Below the pieces are notes generated by a model. The model saw only the letters and a list, made by a program, of their open reading frames with translations. It made no database searches and was not told where the DNA came from. From an uncultured Bacteroidia bacterium (GTDB taxonomy: Bacteria > Bacteroidota > Bacteroidia > Bacteroidales > UBA932): DNA of 64,000 nt. Below, piece by piece: positions 26,538-35,272 of this stretch; the first letter of the stretch is position 1; every line of letters starts with the position of its first letter. The stretch is taken from the NCBI GenBank assembly GCA_902792815.1, contig CADBAY010000006.1, forward strand, positions 53,250 through 117,249, read 5' to 3'. A program made the translations under genes and the position numbers.

Positions 26538-29471
26538 GTGAGACGTCTCCTTTCGCTTGTCGCGGCTATCTTCATGGCCCTGCCGGCCGCCGCCCAGTTC
26601 TATTCGCTGGGCAGCGAGCCGGCAGGCGTCAAATGGTATCACCTGCGCACGGCGGATTTTGACGTCATCTACCCCAAAGGGCTGGATTCGCTCGCCAGGG
26701 TTTATGCATCTACCCTCGAGCGGTATAAAATGCCCGTGGGAGCTACTGCAGGCTATTATCCCAACCAGCTTTACAGCAAGCGCCTGCCCGTAATCCTGCA
26801 CCCCTGGACAGCCAATTCCAACGGTATGGTGGCCTGGACTCCCCGCCGTATGGAACTGCTCACCACCCCCACGTCAGTGGCTCCCATGCCTCAGCCCTGG
26901 GAGGAGCATCTCGTGAGCCACGAGAGCCGGCACGTGGCGCAGATGCAGTTTGTCAACGAAAAGCCCTACAGGGTTGCATCGTGGTTTCTGGGCGAGCTTA
27001 CAGCCGGCGCCGTTTCGGCCATCTACTGCGGCCCGTCGTTCTTCGAGGGCGACGCAGTTGCCGCCGAGACGGAACTGAGCACTACCGGCCGCGGGCGCAA
27101 CGCATCGTTCTTGGAATACTACCGGGCGGCCTTCCGTGAGGGGGACACGCGCGACTTCTGGCGATGGCGCTACGGCTCACTTAAGTACTATACGCCGGAC
27201 TACTATAAAGTGGGCTACATCACCATGGCCGGTTTGCGCAGCGTGTACGGTTGTCCCGATTTTACCGCCCGCTACTACGAGCGGCTCTTCCGGGGCAAGT
27301 GGCCTCTGCCGTTCTTCAATATGCAGGGCACCGTAAAGGAAGTGTCCGGCAAGCGTTTCCGCGATGCGTTCACCGAGATCTGCGATACCCTGCAGGGGCG
27401 CTGGGCCCGTGACGAGGCTGCGCGCGCTCCGTTCATGCCTTCCCGCCCTCTTACATTCGACAGCCGTCATTTTACGGAGTACACCAGCACATGCTACATG
27501 GACAGCGTGCTCTACTGCGTCCGCGGCGGGGTGACCGCTCCTCCCGCACTGGTGAGGGTCGACACTGCGGGCCAGGTTTCCCGCGTGGCGCCTTTTGCTT
27601 ACAGCACATCGGCTCTCAAAGGGGACGATAACCTGCGGCGTATCTATTGGAGCGAGGTGGTGCCCGATGCCCGATGGGAGCTCAAATCGTACTCGGAGCT
27701 GTGGTACACCAAGATGGACGGCCGCCGGCAGCGCTTCAGCCGCCGTACCCGCTGGTACAACCCTTCCCCGTCGTGCGACGGAATGGTGGTGTCGGCAACC
27801 GAGTATCCTTTCAGCGGCGGCTCCGCCCTGGTGCTGGTCGATGCCCTGAAAGGCAAGGTGCTGCGGCGTATCAAGGCACCCGACGGCATGCAGATTTCGG
27901 AGAGCGAGTGGATAGGAGACGACGTGTACGTGACAGCCGTTACCTCCGGGGGGCTGGGTATCTGGCGCCTGGACGGGGAAGGTTTCAAACTTGTTCTCGA
28001 CTGCGGGAGCGTGAATGTCAAGGGCCTTTTCCGCCGTGGCGGCGAACTGTGCTTTACCGCCGACCTGACAGGTGTTGATGAATTGTATGCTCTTGATCCT
28101 GAAGGAGGAAGCGTGATGCGGCTGAGTTCTTCGCCTCAGGGCGGCGGGTCATACCGCTTCAGTCCCGACGGGCGCTATCTGGTGTCCTCGAGCCTCGGCA
28201 CCGGCGGGCGCAACCTGCAATTGACCTGCACGGATTCGCTTCCCTCCCCGGCGCAGGCTGATTTTACCCGCACCCACCGTTACGAATTTGCCGAGGATCT
28301 TAAAAGTTCGGCCGCGGAAGTTCCTGAAGTGCTTCCGGATGGTGTCGAAGACTCGCCCCTTCCGTACAACCGCCTTGGGCATCTATTCCGCTTCCACTCA
28401 TGGGCTCCCGTGTACGTCGATTACGACGCCATCGAGGATATGAGCTTCGAGACGCTCACAACTACCGCCGGCCTGGGCGCCACGGCATTCTTCCAGAATC
28501 ATCTTAATACCATGACGGGAGTCGTGGCCTACAACGCTGCTCCCGGCAAGGAGGCCTGGTCTCACAGGGGAGAGGTAAGGTTCACATATTCAGGTTTTTA
28601 TCCCGTTATCGAAGCCAATTTCAGCATAAGCAGCGTTCCTCCCAGCCTGTATTTCCTCAAGACTCAGTTCAGCGACTTTGGCTACTATATTACCCTCTCC
28701 AGCGAGCAGATGACCGGCCGCCCTTCGGTCAATACCGGCCTTACGATGTATGTTCCGCTGCGAGGCTCATCGGGAGGATGGTACAGGGGCCTGGTGCCGC
28801 AGCTTAAGTGGACCGTCTCCAACAGCTTCTTCACTCACGGCAGCTTTGCTCCAATGAACCGCGTGACGGCCAGCCTGAGGGCGTACATTATGGAATCTAC
28901 TCCGCCTGCCCGCATTTATCCCCGCTTCGGCATCGGCCTGGAAGGAGGATGGAGCGGCCGGCCCTGGGCGCAGAACATCCTCACATCCTGCGCCTACTTG
29001 TATGGCTACGGATACCTGCCCGGGTTTATGGATACCCACGGCATAAGGCTTTCGGCAATCGCCCAGATGCCTACTTCCGATGCTCTCTTTAACGAACGTT
29101 ACGCCGCCGTTCTGCCGCGTGGTATGGCGGGATATGCCTCGCTGGCGAATAAAGTTGCAAATTACTCGCTTCAGACTCGTTTTACTGCCGACTATGCCTT
29201 CCCCTTCGCTCCCCTCGACTGGTCCGGGATGGGGCCTGTGGCTTATCTGAGGAATTTTGAATGCACCCTGCACGGCGACTATTCGTATTTATACAACAGG
29301 CACGAATCCAAGGTTCTCGCAAGTGTGGGAGCCGACCTTTGCGCTGTGCTGGGGAATCTTTTGTGGATACCCGAAGATACCCGCCTGGGCATCAGTTACT
29401 ACTACAATATCGGCGCGCCTGCAGGCGAGAGTCCCCATTACTGGGGAGCGGTATTCAACGTGAGTTTTTAG
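26538..29471 (+). CDS. large exported protein with HExxH motif, propeller-like repeats and C-terminal barrel
   Basis: The 977-residue protein starts at GTG with a good signal peptide (MRRLLSLVAAIFMALPAAAQ). The N-terminal part (about residues 25-300) resembles peptidase MA/gluzincin-like modules: HESRH near residue 130 fits HExxH, and FFEGDAVAAE about 40 residues later could supply the third ligand. Residues about 300-600 contain TolB/WD40-like segments (YRFSPDGRYLVSSS). The last 350 residues are amphipathic beta-strands ending in NVSF, as expected of an outer-membrane barrel. I infer an outer-membrane-anchored metallopeptidase-like protein; catalytic activity is unproven. It starts 4 nt after the galK stop. 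Confidence 0.65.
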   Translation: MRRLLSLVAAIFMALPAAAQFYSLGSEPAGVKWYHLRTADFDVIYPKGLDSLARVYASTLERYKMPVGATAGYYPNQLYSKRLPVILHPWTANSNGMVAWTPRRMELLTTPTSVAPMPQPWEEHLVSHESRHVAQMQFVNEKPYRVASWFLGELTAGAVSAIYCGPSFFEGDAVAAETELSTTGRGRNASFLEYYRAAFREGDTRDFWRWRYGSLKYYTPDYYKVGYITMAGLRSVYGCPDFTARYYERLFRGKWPLPFFNMQGTVKEVSGKRFRDAFTEICDTLQGRWARDEAARAPFMPSRPLTFDSRHFTEYTSTCYMDSVLYCVRGGVTAPPALVRVDTAGQVSRVAPFAYSTSALKGDDNLRRIYWSEVVPDARWELKSYSELWYTKMDGRRQRFSRRTRWYNPSPSCDGMVVSATEYPFSGGSALVLVDALKGKVLRRIKAPDGMQISESEWIGDDVYVTAVTSGGLGIWRLDGEGFKLVLDCGSVNVKGLFRRGGELCFTADLTGVDELYALDPEGGSVMRLSSSPQGGGSYRFSPDGRYLVSSSLGTGGRNLQLTCTDSLPSPAQADFTRTHRYEFAEDLKSSAAEVPEVLPDGVEDSPLPYNRLGHLFRFHSWAPVYVDYDAIEDMSFETLTTTAGLGATAFFQNHLNTMTGVVAYNAAPGKEAWSHRGEVRFTYSGFYPVIEANFSISSVPPSLYFLKTQFSDFGYYITLSSEQMTGRPSVNTGLTMYVPLRGSSGGWYRGLVPQLKWTVSNSFFTHGSFAPMNRVTASLRAYIMESTPPARIYPRFGIGLEGGWSGRPWAQNILTSCAYLYGYGYLPGFMDTHGIRLSAIAQMPTSDALFNERYAAVLPRGMAGYASLANKVANYSLQTRFTADYAFPFAPLDWSGMGPVAYLRNFECTLHGDYSYLYNRHESKVLASVGADLCAVLGNLLWIPEDTRLGISYYYNIGAPAGESPHYWGAVFNVSF

Positions 29472-30424
29472 TCTTTTTTGTGGGAGCGCTGGTAGAGCTG
29501 CCAGCTGTTAAACAAGTTCTGCCATATAGCATAAAGGCCTCCGGCTACCGATGTGACGGGGGTTAAGTAATTGTACCCCAGCCAGATGAGGAAGCCGGTG
29601 TTCTTCTGCCCCAGGGCCTGGCCGGCGGTGATTGAGGTCTCGGCTCCGGCCCGCTTGCCGAACATCTTTCCGACGGCAAACTGCAGGGCGCAGGTGGCGA
29701 GCGACACAAGCACTATGCACCAAATGGCGCCTGCCGATAGGTGGCTCAGCACCAGGGCCCGGGCCGACAGAAGCATGGCCAGCGTGAGCCCCACACCCCA
29801 GACATAGAAGGCATAACGGCTCAGCCGCATCATTATGCGCTGCAGTTTGTGAGTGGTATATCTGATGAGCCAGGCAAGGGCGCCGGGCAGCACCAGCACC
29901 GGAAACACCTTGCCGGCTATGTGCCCCACATACGACCAGAACCCCAGCTCGGCAGAGGGCCTTACCATAGGTATAACGGTGGGAATCAGCAGGGTAGCTG
30001 CAACGTTAATAAGTCCGAGATATGTTACGGTCTCGGCCAGCGAGCCCCCGAGTTTGTCGGTTATAACGCCCGAGGCCGATGCTGTGGGGCAGATAAGGCA
30101 GAGCATGGCGCACTCCAGGAGGATACGCTTTTCCCCTTCGAAACGCGACAGCACGAAGGCTATGCCCACGAACAGCAGCACCTGGAAGATGAGGGCCAGC
30201 AAGTGCCAGCGCCGCAGCTTAAGGTCGTGGGGCGATATCTTCACAAACTGGAAGAACATCAGCAGGGCGATCACGAGCCTCTGCCCTTCGCTTGCCCACA
30301 CACCCAGCGTGTGCCCATAAGGATGCAGGACGGGCAGTCCGCGGTACAGAAAATACAAACTGATGCCCAGCACGATAGCGCCGGGCAACATCCAATCTTG
30401 AATTATTCTTTCTGCTTTTCCCAC
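29468..30424 (-). CDS. BASS-family (bile acid:sodium symporter-like) transporter
   Basis: The 318-residue protein has nine or ten hydrophobic helices. Conserved features of the BASS superfamily include CPTASASGVITDKLGGS and the unwound-helix region SITAGQALGQKNTGFLIWLGYNYL. The substrate is unknown; bile acid transport should not be assumed. It is convergent with the preceding gene (stops overlap) and starts 1 nt after the stop of the exported protein at 30426-31241, so the two may be co-transcribed. Confidence 0.8.
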   Translation of the reverse strand: MGKAERIIQDWMLPGAIVLGISLYFLYRGLPVLHPYGHTLGVWASEGQRLVIALLMFFQFVKISPHDLKLRRWHLLALIFQVLLFVGIAFVLSRFEGEKRILLECAMLCLICPTASASGVITDKLGGSLAETVTYLGLINVAATLLIPTVIPMVRPSAELGFWSYVGHIAGKVFPVLVLPGALAWLIRYTTHKLQRIMMRLSRYAFYVWGVGLTLAMLLSARALVLSHLSAGAIWCIVLVSLATCALQFAVGKMFGKRAGAETSITAGQALGQKNTGFLIWLGYNYLTPVTSVAGGLYAIWQNLFNSWQLYQRSHKKD

Positions 30425-30425
30425 T

Positions 30426-31241
30426 TTAGAACTTCACGCTCAGCGAGAAACCGGCCGTAGGAACTACCGCTCCCGATACGTTGGGCACAAGGGCCAGGTT
30501 CGGCTCCAGCTTCATGCTTACGCTGCTCAGGTTGCCGGTAAAGTCTTGGTAGAACATGTTTTTGACCTTGGCAATGCGTACCGCATCGCAGATGTTCCAG
30601 ATGTTCAGGGCTGCGTGTCCGATCAGGGTAAGGATCAGAGCTCCGCTGCCGCCATAGAGGTACGAATTGTCGCTGAAATAGGCGCTTCCGTTATAATAAT
30701 CATAATTATATACCTTGGCGCCATATCCTATGGCTGAGAATTCTATAAGTTCCAGAACGCCCAGACCCACGTTGGCGGCAAATATCCCGAGGCCGCGTCC
30801 CCATTCTCCGTCAACGCATTGTCCAAGGCCAGGGATGAGGAAAGAGCATACTCCTCCGATCCACGGCTCATAAGGGTCGCCTTCCCAGGGAACATAGTAG
30901 GAGGGGTTGTAGTCGTGCTTGATATCGGCGTAGCGCACCTCCGGATGATTCAGGATGTAATTGTAGCTGTCGGGGATGTCCTTGGGGCCAGGGATGCTGA
31001 TCTTCCTGCCGAAATCCTCAAAAGTGCCGTTCTCGTACTGAATCGATTTGACCTCGTCTATATCCAGCACGTAGACGGGGCCGTTGGGATTGTCCGCCCG
31101 CTTGTACTTGATGATTTCGGAACTTACTTCCAGTACCTTTCCGTTGATTTCATCTCCGTTGCGGGTCACGATATGGTCCTGTGCATTAGCCGCTGCACAA
31201 TATGCCAGCGCCAACGCAATAATTGCGAGTATCTTCTTCAT
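30426..31241 (-). CDS. conserved exported protein, function unknown
   Basis: The 271-residue protein has a signal peptide (residues 1-20) and a short beta-rich N-terminal module (VTRNGDEINGKVLEVSSEIIKY) of a kind common in Bacteroidetes exported proteins. It then has a hydrophobic region starting FLIPGLGQCVDGEWGRG, similar to the DUF5683/TM2-like 'PGLGQ' motif, and two further membrane segments. The C-terminal strand ends SLSVKF. It is probably membrane-associated in the envelope. Confidence 0.65.
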   Translation of the reverse strand: MKKILAIIALALAYCAAANAQDHIVTRNGDEINGKVLEVSSEIIKYKRADNPNGPVYVLDIDEVKSIQYENGTFEDFGRKISIPGPKDIPDSYNYILNHPEVRYADIKHDYNPSYYVPWEGDPYEPWIGGVCSFLIPGLGQCVDGEWGRGLGIFAANVGLGVLELIEFSAIGYGAKVYNYDYYNGSAYFSDNSYLYGGSGALILTLIGHAALNIWNICDAVRIAKVKNMFYQDFTGNLSSVSMKLEPNLALVPNVSGAVVPTAGFSLSVKF

Positions 31242-31249
31242 AGCGTTTG

Positions 31250-31280
31250 CAAATATAGTCCGAATGCCTGTTTATTGCAA
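31250..31280 (-). promoter_or_regulatory. promoter of the exported-protein/BASS transporter pair
   Basis: TTG (31280-31278), 20-nt spacer, TATATTTG (31257-31250). The -7 box ends 8 nt before the ATG at 31241, leaving at most one or two bases of leader. Confidence 0.6.
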
Positions 31281-31322
31281 AAAATGTTCCGTGAATCTTC
31301 TAGTGTAATTAACAATAATACT

Positions 31323-31330
31323 TATATTTG
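31323..31330 (+). promoter_or_regulatory. -7 promoter element of the acyltransferase gene
   Basis: TATATTTG ends 5 nt before the ATG at 31336, again predicting an essentially leaderless transcript. No convincing -33 box at the right spacing. Confidence 0.45.
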
Positions 31331-31335
31331 TAACT

Positions 31336-32601
31336 ATGACACCACGTTTTGACATGGCCAAGGCGCCCATCCGTACCCGCTGGTACCTGCGACCCCTTAC
31401 GCTCATGCTGAGCCTGCCCGACGTTATAGCTCATAAGACCATCATTCATTATGAGGGTACCAAGGAGCTCAAGCCGCCCTACCTGCTGCTGAGCAACCAC
31501 AACGCCTTCATGGATTTCAAGGTGCTCACAAAGGCCATCTATCCCAAACGGGCAAACTATGTGGTGGCGATTGACGGTTTCATAGGCCGGGAATGGCTGC
31601 TGCGCAACGTGGGGTGCATATGCAAACGCAAATTCACCAATGACCTCACCCTGGTGCGGCACCTTGCTAAAGTGGTTGAAAACGGCGATATCGCCGTGGT
31701 CTATCCCGAGGCTCGCTATTCTCTTTGCGGTACCACCGCCGTACTGCCCGAGTCGCTGGGAAAGCTCTGCCGCCTTCTGGGAGTGCCGGTGGCTGTGCTC
31801 ATCTGCCACGGCCATCATGTCAATTCCCCCTTCTGGAACCTTCACTCGCGCGGCATCAAACCTACCGAGGCCGACTTCAAGTTGCTCTTCACGCCCGAAG
31901 ACCTGAAGAGCCTTCCGCTGGACGAAATTAACTCGCGCCTTGTGGATGCATTCCAGTATGACGACTACGCCTGGCTGCAGTCCAAGGGCCTTGAGATGCA
32001 CTACGACAAGCGCGCCGAGGGCCTCGAAAAGGTGCTCTACCAATGCCCCCACTGCGGAACGGAGTATGAGATGGACAGCAAGGCTAACCAGTTGATTTGT
32101 AAGCACTGCGGCAAGACATGGACCATGCTGCCCGACGGCTCGCTGCAGGCCGGCGGGGGCGCTCCCACCGAGTTCTCCCGCGTGCCCGACTGGTACGAGT
32201 GGGAAAGGGCCAATGTGCGCGCGGAAGTGGAAGCCGGCACCTACGATAGCGGAGAGCTGCCCGTAGAGGTGCGCAGCCTGCCCAACGCCAAGCGCTTCAT
32301 CGCCCTCGGGTCCGGCACCATGCGGCACAATATGGACGGATTTGCGGTGAAAGTCCGCAGCCTTCTGGGCAAGGAATATGAGATGATAATCCCCGTTCCG
32401 TCCGCCTACTCCTGTCACATCGAATACAACTATCTGGGCAAATGGGGCGACTGCGTAGACCTTAACACGCTGGAAGACACCTGGTACACCTATCCCAAGG
32501 TGCCCAATTGCTCTGTCACCAAAATGGCCCTCGCCACAGAAGAACTGTACTTTGCCTGGCGCCGCTCCATCGGCAAGCCCTGCAAACCCGGATTGGCATA
32601 G
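31336..32601 (+). CDS. PlsC-like acyltransferase with zinc ribbon
   Basis: The 421-residue protein has the glycerolphosphate acyltransferase catalytic motif SNHNAFMDF (HX4D, near residue 53) and a PEARYS motif in place of the usual substrate-binding PEGT/S. A four-Cys zinc ribbon, CPHC...CKHC, lies at about residues 235-258, followed by a C-terminal domain of unknown role. Members of the superfamily acylate lysophosphatidic acid or other lipids. The acceptor is not predictable. Confidence 0.75.
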   Translation: MTPRFDMAKAPIRTRWYLRPLTLMLSLPDVIAHKTIIHYEGTKELKPPYLLLSNHNAFMDFKVLTKAIYPKRANYVVAIDGFIGREWLLRNVGCICKRKFTNDLTLVRHLAKVVENGDIAVVYPEARYSLCGTTAVLPESLGKLCRLLGVPVAVLICHGHHVNSPFWNLHSRGIKPTEADFKLLFTPEDLKSLPLDEINSRLVDAFQYDDYAWLQSKGLEMHYDKRAEGLEKVLYQCPHCGTEYEMDSKANQLICKHCGKTWTMLPDGSLQAGGGAPTEFSRVPDWYEWERANVRAEVEAGTYDSGELPVEVRSLPNAKRFIALGSGTMRHNMDGFAVKVRSLLGKEYEMIIPVPSAYSCHIEYNYLGKWGDCVDLNTLEDTWYTYPKVPNCSVTKMALATEELYFAWRRSIGKPCKPGLA

Positions 32602-32637
32602 CAAGAGTGAATACTTGACGGTAGTGCTCCATTAAGC

Positions 32638-32709
32638 GGGAGGGTTACCGTCAAAAAGGGCCTAATTTGACGGTGACCATCCCAAGTTTTGTATGGTTAC
32701 CTACAGGCA
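32638..32709 (-). repeat. RAYT 2 flanking palindrome, copy 1
   Basis: GGGAGGGTTACCGTCAAA (32638-32655) pairs with 32666-32683 with two mismatches around a 10-nt loop. The first 37 nt are identical to 33693-33729. Similarity continues to a CAGGC..CTA end that abuts the RAYT 2 stop codon. Confidence 0.8.
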
Positions 32710-32712
32710 TTG

Positions 32713-33570
32713 CTACAACTTGTTTAGCATTTCTGTGACTTTTTCATATGGAATGCCCGATACGCGGCTAATTTGGTGGACATCAGCTCCGAATCGCCAT
32801 CTAAGTTGTTTGAGTGCCTCTGCTTTTTCATCGTTACTGAGGTCGCCGAAAGTTTTTTTCTTGAAAATAGATTGACACAAGTCTTCGAGCGATCCGCTAA
32901 GAATCTGGTCCCTGAATGCAACACCTTCCAGATTTCGGTTTCTTTTTGCTTTTGAAGAAGAGTTGAGATGGTATAGCATCCGGGCGGGTGTTTTGAAAAC
33001 CTTTTCAACTATATCTATTCTTACATAAGATTCTGGAAGTACATAACCTTCAGAACCAATAATCCAGTCACCCGGAAGAGCGGTTTCGCTGTGAACCAGG
33101 CGGCTGACTGCTCTCGCCGAGAAGGAACTTATTGGTTTGCCGGATTCTTTTTTATCATTGAAATAACACGATCCGCTGCCCCATCTGTATCCCGAGGGGG
33201 TGAGGCAAATCTTTGCAGCCACACTGTTCATTAATATATAAGCTACAACCCTCTCAAAGCCCTCATTTTCCAGGTCGATTTCACGGATATCCACATCGTT
33301 TCTACGCAGAAACCTAACCTCCCCGTATTTTTTACGGCAGTAAGAAGAGTATAGTTTTTTAAAATAATCAATGAACTTTCTCGCTTCTTTGATGTTCCAG
33401 CACATAAGGAAAAAATGTACGTGGTTGGACATCAAGATAAAGGCGATTACATCAATTTTAAGAGCTGCTGCAGTGACTGCAACGTAGTTCATTCCGACGC
33501 GGAAGTCCTCTTCGTCCCTAAACCAGATCTTTGTCTCAAGATGGTCGGTTGTTACAAAATAAAATTTCAT
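32713..33570 (-). CDS. REP-associated tyrosine transposase (RAYT 2, Y1/HUH family)
   Basis: The 285-residue protein is a divergent paralogue of RAYT 1 with the same motifs: SNHVHFFL (His50, His52) and presumed catalytic Tyr111 in RVVAYILMNSVA. It also keeps YRWGSGSCYFND and the C-terminal helix-turn-helix-like segment DVHQISRVSGIPYEKVTEML. The gene sits between two nearly identical palindromes (32638-32709, 33693-33763), unlike in sequence to those of RAYT 1. Base composition is more AT-rich than its neighbours, consistent with transfer. It has a full promoter of its own (33612-33643) and an intact frame. Confidence 0.9.
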   Translation of the reverse strand: MKFYFVTTDHLETKIWFRDEEDFRVGMNYVAVTAAALKIDVIAFILMSNHVHFFLMCWNIKEARKFIDYFKKLYSSYCRKKYGEVRFLRRNDVDIREIDLENEGFERVVAYILMNSVAAKICLTPSGYRWGSGSCYFNDKKESGKPISSFSARAVSRLVHSETALPGDWIIGSEGYVLPESYVRIDIVEKVFKTPARMLYHLNSSSKAKRNRNLEGVAFRDQILSGSLEDLCQSIFKKKTFGDLSNDEKAEALKQLRWRFGADVHQISRVSGIPYEKVTEMLNKL

Positions 33571-33611
33571 AGTTTACTTTTAAGTTTATCAAACATCTCA
33601 GACCAACGTAG

Positions 33612-33643
33612 CAAACATAATAAAGATTTTAAAATGTCACAAA
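33612..33643 (-). promoter_or_regulatory. promoter of RAYT 2
   Basis: TTTG (33643-33640), 20-nt spacer, TATGTTTG (33619-33612), about 40 nt before the ATG. The spacing matches the Bacteroidetes consensus. Confidence 0.6.
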
Positions 33644-33692
33644 TAAAACGTTCAGGTGATGAAACATACGTGTCGGTGACATGACATAAGGT

Positions 33693-33763
33693 GGGAGGGT
33701 TACCGTCAAAAAGGGCCTAATTTGACGGTAACCCTCCCAGGTAATGTACGGTCGCCTGCAGGC
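33693..33763 (-). repeat. RAYT 2 flanking palindrome, copy 2 (also after aspA stop)
   Basis: A perfect 18-bp inverted repeat, GGGAGGGTTACCGTCAAA (33693-33710) and its complement (33721-33738), with a 10-nt loop. It directly follows the aspA stop on the transcribed strand and could end aspA transcripts, although no T-run follows. Confidence 0.8.
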
Positions 33764-35175
33764 TACTTGATAAACTCGTGCGAGGCGGTCATGAGCGACG
33801 GGTCGAGGGCCTCGTCAAGCTTGTCTTTGGTCATGTAACCGTGCTCAAGCACAAGGTCGTAAACGCTGCGGCCGGTCTCGAGGGCTTCCTTGGCCACCTT
33901 CGTGGAGGCTTTGTAGCCGATGTAAGGGTTGAGGGCGGTGACTATTCCGATAGAGTTCTTTACCATCTCGTAGCAATGGTCGGCATTGACCGTTATTCCG
34001 TCGATGCAGCGGGTGCGCAGGGTGTCGAGCGCGTTCTTCAGCCAAGTCACGCTCTCCAGGATAGACTGGGCGATTACGGGCTCCATAACGTTGAGCTGCA
34101 GCTGGCCGGCCTCGGCAGCGAAAGCCACCGTAGTATCGTTACCTATTACTTTGAAGCATACCTGGTTGGTGACCTCGGGGATGACCGGGTTCACCTTGCC
34201 GGGCATGATGGACGAACCGGGTGCCATGGGCGGCAGGTTGATCTCGTGCAGGCCGCAGCGGGGACCGGAAGCCATAAGGCGGAGGTCGTTGCAGATCTTG
34301 GAAAGTTTGATGGCGAGCCTCTTGAGGGCGGCCGAATAGCTTACGTACGCACCTGTGTCGGGTGTCGCCTCCACCAGGTCGGGAGCCTTGAGGAAGGTCT
34401 CTCCGGTAAACTCCGAAAGCCTGCGGGTACAAAGCTCAGCAAAGCCGGGCACGGCGTTGAGGCCGGTGCCGATGGCGGTACCGCCCATATTGATTTCTTT
34501 GAGCAGCACCACGTTGCGCTCGAGGTTGGCAATCTCTTCTTCCAGGTTGTTGGCGAAGGCATTGAACTCCTGGCCGGATGTCATGGGCACAGCGTCCTGC
34601 AACTGGGTGCGCCCCATCTTGATGATGTCCTTGAACTCCTCGCCTTTCTTGCGCAGCGAGGCTATAAGCGCCTGGAGCGAGGCCACCAGGTGCTTGTTCA
34701 TGCGCACGAAAGTATAGCGGAATGCGGTAGGATAGGCATCGTTGGTGGACTGGGCGCAGTTGACGTGGTCGTTGGGCGAGCAGTACTGATACTCCCCTTT
34801 ATTGTGTCCCATAAGTTCCAGGGCGCGGTTGGCGATAACCTCGTTGGCATTCATGTTGACGGATGTGCCGGCTCCGCCCTGCATCATATCCACCGGGAAC
34901 TGGTCGTGGAACTTGCCGTCCACGATCTCGCGGCAGGCTGCCACGATGGCGTCCGCGATATTGCGGTCAAGTGCTCCCAGCTCGGCGTTTGCCTCCGCTG
35001 CGGCCATCTTGACATAGGCAATGGCAATGATGTACTCGGGGTAGTGATACATTTTAGTGGTGGAGATTTGGTAATTCTCCAATGCCCTCTGGGTTTGAAC
35101 TCCGTAGTAGGCTTCGGCAGGAACTTTAAGCTCGCCGATAAGGTCGCTTTCGACCCTGAATTTCTGTTCTGACAT
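33763..35175 (-). CDS. aspA: aspartate ammonia-lyase
   Basis: The 470-residue protein belongs to the aspartase/fumarase superfamily. The signature loop reads GSSIMPGKVNPVIPEVTNQ (near residue 318), which is the aspartase form rather than the class II fumarase form. Other motifs are the TSVNMNANEVIANRA and GRTQLQDAVPMTSGQEF substrate-site segments. It interconverts aspartate and fumarate plus ammonia. I start at ATG 35175 (MSEQKFRVESD); a longer in-frame reading has no family support and crosses the promoter. A -7 box TATCTTTG lies at 35206-35199. Confidence 0.95.
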   Translation of the reverse strand: MSEQKFRVESDLIGELKVPAEAYYGVQTQRALENYQISTTKMYHYPEYIIAIAYVKMAAAEANAELGALDRNIADAIVAACREIVDGKFHDQFPVDMMQGGAGTSVNMNANEVIANRALELMGHNKGEYQYCSPNDHVNCAQSTNDAYPTAFRYTFVRMNKHLVASLQALIASLRKKGEEFKDIIKMGRTQLQDAVPMTSGQEFNAFANNLEEEIANLERNVVLLKEINMGGTAIGTGLNAVPGFAELCTRRLSEFTGETFLKAPDLVEATPDTGAYVSYSAALKRLAIKLSKICNDLRLMASGPRCGLHEINLPPMAPGSSIMPGKVNPVIPEVTNQVCFKVIGNDTTVAFAAEAGQLQLNVMEPVIAQSILESVTWLKNALDTLRTRCIDGITVNADHCYEMVKNSIGIVTALNPYIGYKASTKVAKEALETGRSVYDLVLEHGYMTKDKLDEALDPSLMTASHEFIK

Positions 35176-35198
35176 TTTAATTATGTGTTCTGATAGCA

Positions 35199-35206
35199 CA
35201 AAGATA
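35199..35206 (-). promoter_or_regulatory. -7 promoter element of aspA
   Basis: TATCTTTG on the minus strand, 23 nt before the aspA ATG. A TTTTG lies only 14 nt upstream, so the -33 box is uncertain. Confidence 0.45.
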
Positions 35207-35240
35207 ACAACTTTGGCACGCAAAATGTAATAATAATTGC

Positions 35241-35248
35241 TAAATTTG
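35241..35248 (+). promoter_or_regulatory. -7 promoter element of the TPR protein gene
   Basis: TAAATTTG, 24 nt before ATG 35273. A TTTG at 35212-35215 is 25 nt upstream, somewhat beyond normal spacing. Confidence 0.4.
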
Positions 35249-35272
35249 CAATCCGTAAACAAAAGAAGAGAT

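Noticed and set aside
24285-26801. Very long minus-strand open frame opposite ychF and galK
   Set aside because: Both genes on the plus strand are strongly supported by motifs; the antisense frame is a by-product of codon bias.
29468-30424. Specific call as bile acid transporter
   Set aside because: Only superfamily-level BASS features are visible; the substrate cannot be inferred.
33763-35175. Class II fumarase instead of aspartase
   Set aside because: The signature loop reads GSSIMPGKVNPVIPEV, typical of AspA; fumarase C has a different sequence after KVNP.
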